DNA of 6,493 nt from an uncultured Limnohabitans sp. (GTDB lineage: Bacteria; Pseudomonadota; Gammaproteobacteria; Burkholderiales; Burkholderiaceae_C): contig CALEYZ010000007.1 of the NCBI GenBank assembly GCA_937928195.1, positions 1 through 6,493 of the forward strand. The letters run 5' to 3'. Position 1 is the first letter of the stretch; every line of letters starts with the position of its first letter. A program made the translations under genes and the position numbers. The notes beneath the pieces were generated by a model. It was not told the DNA's origin. It did not search any database and saw only the letters and a list, made by a program, of their open reading frames with translations. Below, one piece after another: positions 6,441-6,493 of this stretch.

Positions 6441-6493
6441 TGGCGGAGTGGACGGGACTCGAACCCGCGACCCCCGGCGTGACAGGCCGGTAT
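6441..6493 (-). tRNA. tRNA-Asp (GUC), 3' part, cut by the window edge
   Basis: On the minus strand this gives, in order, the anticodon arm CCGGC-CTGTCAC-GCCGG with anticodon GTC at 6483-6481, the variable region and the T-arm GCGGG-TTCGAGT-CCCGT. The acceptor strand CCACTCC, discriminator G and an encoded CCA end (6443-6441) follow. The T-loop and T-stem, including the terminal G-U pair, match bacterial tRNA-Asp as in E. coli. The D-arm and the 5' acceptor strand lie beyond the window end. Confidence 0.95.

Noticed and set aside
6441..6493. Integration site at the tRNA-Asp 3' end
   Set aside because: tRNA 3' ends are common targets, but no repeat of the tRNA end, integrase or change of gene content is visible in this window.
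1..6493. Mobile elements, CRISPR arrays, toxin-antitoxin or defence genes
   Set aside because: No transposase, integrase, spaced repeats or defence-type domains were found on either strand; the genes are metabolic or regulatory.

Overview
The window looks like chromosomal DNA of a betaproteobacterium of order Burkholderiales, probably a Comamonadaceae member of the Limnohabitans/Rhodoferax/Polaromonas type. The basis is the close resemblance of the thiolase to Cupriavidus BktB as I recall it, the moderate-to-high GC codon use, and the general character of the proteins. The genus is inference. No mobile element, CRISPR array or broken gene was seen, and every gene inside the window has an intact frame.

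Layout: (1) Positions 1-414 (+) hold the 3' part of a short-chain dehydrogenase/reductase. (2) Positions 524-1708 (+) hold a complete thiolase, bktB, with a strong ribosome binding site. (3) A hairpin at 1727-1755 with A-runs and T-runs on its two sides separates bktB from three minus-strand genes and can end transcription in both directions. (4) Those three genes, in transcription order, are an AMP-forming acyl-CoA ligase (5552-3858), a luciferase-like flavin monooxygenase of the YhbW type (3823-2816) and a short folate-domain-less methionine synthase resembling MesD (2797-1778). Gaps of 34 and 18 bases suggest one operon. (5) A 223-base divergent intergenic region lies upstream of the ligase. 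(6) Positions 5776-6384 (+) hold a regulator with an N-terminal excisionase/MerR-like helix-turn-helix and a C-terminal response-regulator receiver. (7) A second two-way hairpin (6409-6434) is followed by the 3' half of a tRNA-Asp(GUC) gene on the minus strand, cut by the window edge.

How the parts fit: the thiolase, the acyl-CoA ligase and possibly the SDR fit acyl-CoA or polyhydroxyalkanoate metabolism. The methionine synthase is the most interesting gene. It keeps the MetE zinc ligands but has no folate-binding half. The MesD family it resembles is reported to need the partner protein MesX (DUF1852) and oxygen. MesX is not in this window, while an FMN-dependent monooxygenase sits directly upstream in the same apparent operon. 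The HTH-receiver regulator is the second point of interest, because its domain order is the reverse of ordinary response regulators and no kinase is visible beside it.
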